A stretch of 6,999 nucleotides of DNA from an uncultured Alphaproteobacteria bacterium (GTDB lineage: Bacteria; Pseudomonadota; Alphaproteobacteria; RF32; CAG-239), in contig URWU01000080.1 of the NCBI GenBank assembly GCA_900551585.1, positions 1-6,999 of the forward strand, given 5' to 3'. Below the pieces are notes generated by a model. That model was not told where the DNA came from. It saw nothing but the letters and a program-made list of their open reading frames with translations, and did no database searches. A program made the translations under genes and the position numbers. This document shows, piece after piece, positions 5,495 through 6,999 of this stretch (its first letter is position 1; each line of letters starts with the position of its first letter).

Positions 5495-6625
5495 TCAGAG
5501 GATAATATGCGGCACAAAATGGCTCATATTATCAGTAATCCGGCCCGCTGTTTCGCGAATTCCCATTCCACCGGGTTCTCCGCCGATAACCCAGCTTCCG
5601 AGCACCGGATATTTGCCGTGATAGCTCTGCACGTCAACCAGTTCCTGGTAAATATAACCTTCTTCACCATATTCGCCGTCAGATTTTCCCAGACAGGCGC
5701 CGTTTCTGATAAGCTCAATATTGGCGCCTTCGCGTGAAAAAATCGGTTTTTTGCAATAAGAGCGAAGTTTTCCCTCTTCTCTGAATGCCGGCAGAATATA
5801 CGGACTGTTCGGAAACATCCGATACAAAATCGGCAGCATGGCTTTGTTGCTCATCAGCGATTTCCACAAAGGTTCAATCCAGCACATTTCTGTCAAACAA
5901 GAATCAGGATAATTTTTAAACATTGTCTCCCACGGAAACAGTTTAAACATACAGTTTATTGCTTCTCCGCCGCCGGCTTCAAACACTTCCTGGCTGCAGA
6001 CATACAAAGAACCGTCATCCAGATAAACACTTTCAATATCCATTTCGGCAACTGTTAAACCGGCCAATTGCGCCGTATAAAGCAGATAAGCCAAAGTCGC
6101 GTTATCTTCCTCGCAGTCCATAACCGATGTAAAATAATAAACATCTTGCTGATAGACCTGATGAATATCACGCCAAGACTGAACCAACCCTTCTTCAATG
6201 CCGTTATACTGGTCGTTGTCCGGATAAACCTGTTCTTTCCATTGCCATTGAATCAAAGAAGCCTCAATCAGCGAGGTCGGCGTATCGGCATTAAATTCCA
6301 AAAGTTTCGGAATACCATGGTCCAAAACAAAATCAAACCTACCGTATAAAGACAAATCATCTTCTTCCCAACTGCGGCGAATGGCCTCCCACATAACAGG
6401 CGGAATGCACAATTCTTGCAGAAGTTTATCATCTTTCAGACAAACCTCGGTCGCCTCGCAATACATATCATAACATTCTTTGGTCGCTCTCTCGATTTCA
6501 TCAACCTCCCGAACCGTAAAACAATAACAGGCGTCTTCCAGCCAGTAGTCATGATGAAAATTAAATCCCAGCCCTTCGATTATTGCCTGATAATCTTTCC
6601 GGGGCGTCAGTCTTCTTCTTTCCAT
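5495..6625 (-). CDS. Glutathionylspermidine synthase family ATP-grasp protein (YgiC/YjfC type)
   Basis: The 376-aa protein aligns along its whole length with what I recall of E. coli YgiC and YjfC, which resemble the synthetase half of glutathionylspermidine synthetase without the amidase half. Matching segments in order are GFNFHHDYWLEDACY (20-34), SLYGRFDFV (92-100), KLLEFNADTPTSLIEA (107-122) with Glu110, Asn112 and Asp114, FKLFPWETMF (227-236), SNKAMLPILYRMFPNSPYIL (259-278), KKPIFSREGAN (292-302) with a probable ATP-binding Lys293, YGEEGYIYQEL (319-329), and the C-terminal GSWVIGGEPGGMGIRE (343-358) and MSHFVPHI (367-374). The family is expected to form an amide bond using ATP, but to my knowledge the true substrates of YgiC and YjfC are unsettled. 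The start lies 2 bp after the stop of the lipoprotein gene and has no clear ribosome binding site, so translational coupling is likely. Confidence 0.93.
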   Translation of the reverse strand: MERRRLTPRKDYQAIIEGLGFNFHHDYWLEDACYCFTVREVDEIERATKECYDMYCEATEVCLKDDKLLQELCIPPVMWEAIRRSWEEDDLSLYGRFDFVLDHGIPKLLEFNADTPTSLIEASLIQWQWKEQVYPDNDQYNGIEEGLVQSWRDIHQVYQQDVYYFTSVMDCEEDNATLAYLLYTAQLAGLTVAEMDIESVYLDDGSLYVCSQEVFEAGGGEAINCMFKLFPWETMFKNYPDSCLTEMCWIEPLWKSLMSNKAMLPILYRMFPNSPYILPAFREEGKLRSYCKKPIFSREGANIELIRNGACLGKSDGEYGEEGYIYQELVDVQSYHGKYPVLGSWVIGGEPGGMGIRETAGRITDNMSHFVPHIIL

Positions 6626-6627
6626 AA

Positions 6628-6999
6628 TCAGGCGCCAAATGAACGTGATGTTCCGCCAGCACCTTTGAAAGCTTTGCCGGACGAAGGTTTAGATGTACTT
6701 TTATGATAAGATTTTCCCGAAGTCGAGTTTGGCTTAACTGACGGCGTCCGGCTGTAAAATGACGAATTTACCTGAGCCGGAGCTGACACTTTTGAACCAT
6801 TCGGGGCTGTCCAGCTGTTGTTGGCGGGATAATAGTAATAAGTCGGAGCCGCCGCACCGGAAGGTGTCAGAGCCCAACGCATTAACATCGCATTATACAA
6901 CCAGTGGTTTCCCTGAGAATCTCTCACTTCTTGTTTGTCTTCCGGTTTTTCCGGCAAACTTTGTTTACTCGTGCAGGAAATAAATAATGACAATCCTGC
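6628..6999 (-). CDS. YgiB-like Ser/Gly-rich lipoprotein, 5' end missing
   Basis: The readable 123 residues run off the right edge of the window. They begin AGLSLFISC, which looks like the end of a lipoprotein signal peptide with a lipobox-like F-I-S-C, and the missing start would lie a few to about 20 codons beyond the edge. A TTG at 6991-6993 could be read as a start but would give a signal peptide of only six residues before the Cys. The mature part is low in complexity: a region with SQGNHWLYNAMLMRWAL, a YYYYP run, then a Ser/Lys/Pro-rich tail ending GGTSRSFGA. E. coli YgiB (DUF1190), the lipoprotein encoded beside YgiC, also ends in a Gly/Ser/Arg-rich tail, which together with the position suggests a short functional counterpart. 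Homology is not certain because the shared features are mostly compositional. An outer-membrane or periplasmic lipid-anchored location is inferred. Confidence 0.75.
   Translation of the reverse strand, partial: AGLSLFISCTSKQSLPEKPEDKQEVRDSQGNHWLYNAMLMRWALTPSGAAAPTYYYYPANNSWTAPNGSKVSAPAQVNSSFYSRTPSVKPNSTSGKSYHKSTSKPSSGKAFKGAGGTSRSFGA

Noticed and set aside
6991..6993. TTG as the true start of the lipoprotein gene
   Set aside because: It would leave only six residues before the lipobox Cys, too short for a signal peptide. The frame stays open to the window edge.

Overview
The window looks like one end of a short-read contig from a Gram-negative bacterium. Bases 1-31 are not genomic: they match the Illumina Nextera read-1 adapter, including the 19-bp Tn5 mosaic end. 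The right edge cuts through a lipoprotein gene. GpsA carries sequence signatures I associate with Alphaproteobacteria. The lipobox, the Tat-exported oxidoreductase and the YgiB/YgiC-type gene pair fit a Gram-negative cell. GC content is moderate (about 35-58% in the lines I sampled), which would suit a host-associated alphaproteobacterium. This lineage call is tentative.

Layout, left to right: (1) a LysR-type regulator (37-921, +) followed in tandem by a Tat-signal aldo/keto reductase (1023-2159, +), closed by a strong hairpin that works in both directions (2168-2201). (2) A minus-strand pair: a D-hexose-6-phosphate mutarotase-like gene (2378-3202) and an unrecognised 172-aa protein (3310-3828) with weak HEPN-like features; this block looks more AT-rich than its neighbours. 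(3) A divergent plus-strand pair: a minimal 102-aa MGMT-family protein that keeps its reactive cysteine (4014-4322), with a good sigma70-like promoter, and gpsA (4416-5411), preceded by a perfect 12-bp palindrome that touches a possible -10 box. A second two-way terminator (5432-5467) closes gpsA. (4) A minus-strand operon entering from beyond the right edge: a Ser/Gly-rich lipoprotein (6628-6999, 5' end missing) and, 2 bp later, a YgiC/YjfC-type ATP-grasp enzyme of the glutathionylspermidine synthase family (5495-6625).

Most of the content is ordinary metabolism: NAD(P)H-dependent carbonyl reduction, sugar-phosphate anomer interconversion, and sn-glycerol-3-phosphate supply for phospholipids, plus one alkylation-damage protein. 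The least understood part is the lipoprotein/ATP-grasp pair. It looks like a reduced version of the E. coli ygiBC and yjfMC arrangements, whose product is not established as far as I know. No mobile elements, CRISPR arrays, tRNA or rRNA genes were seen, and no gene-free stretch exceeds 300 bases.
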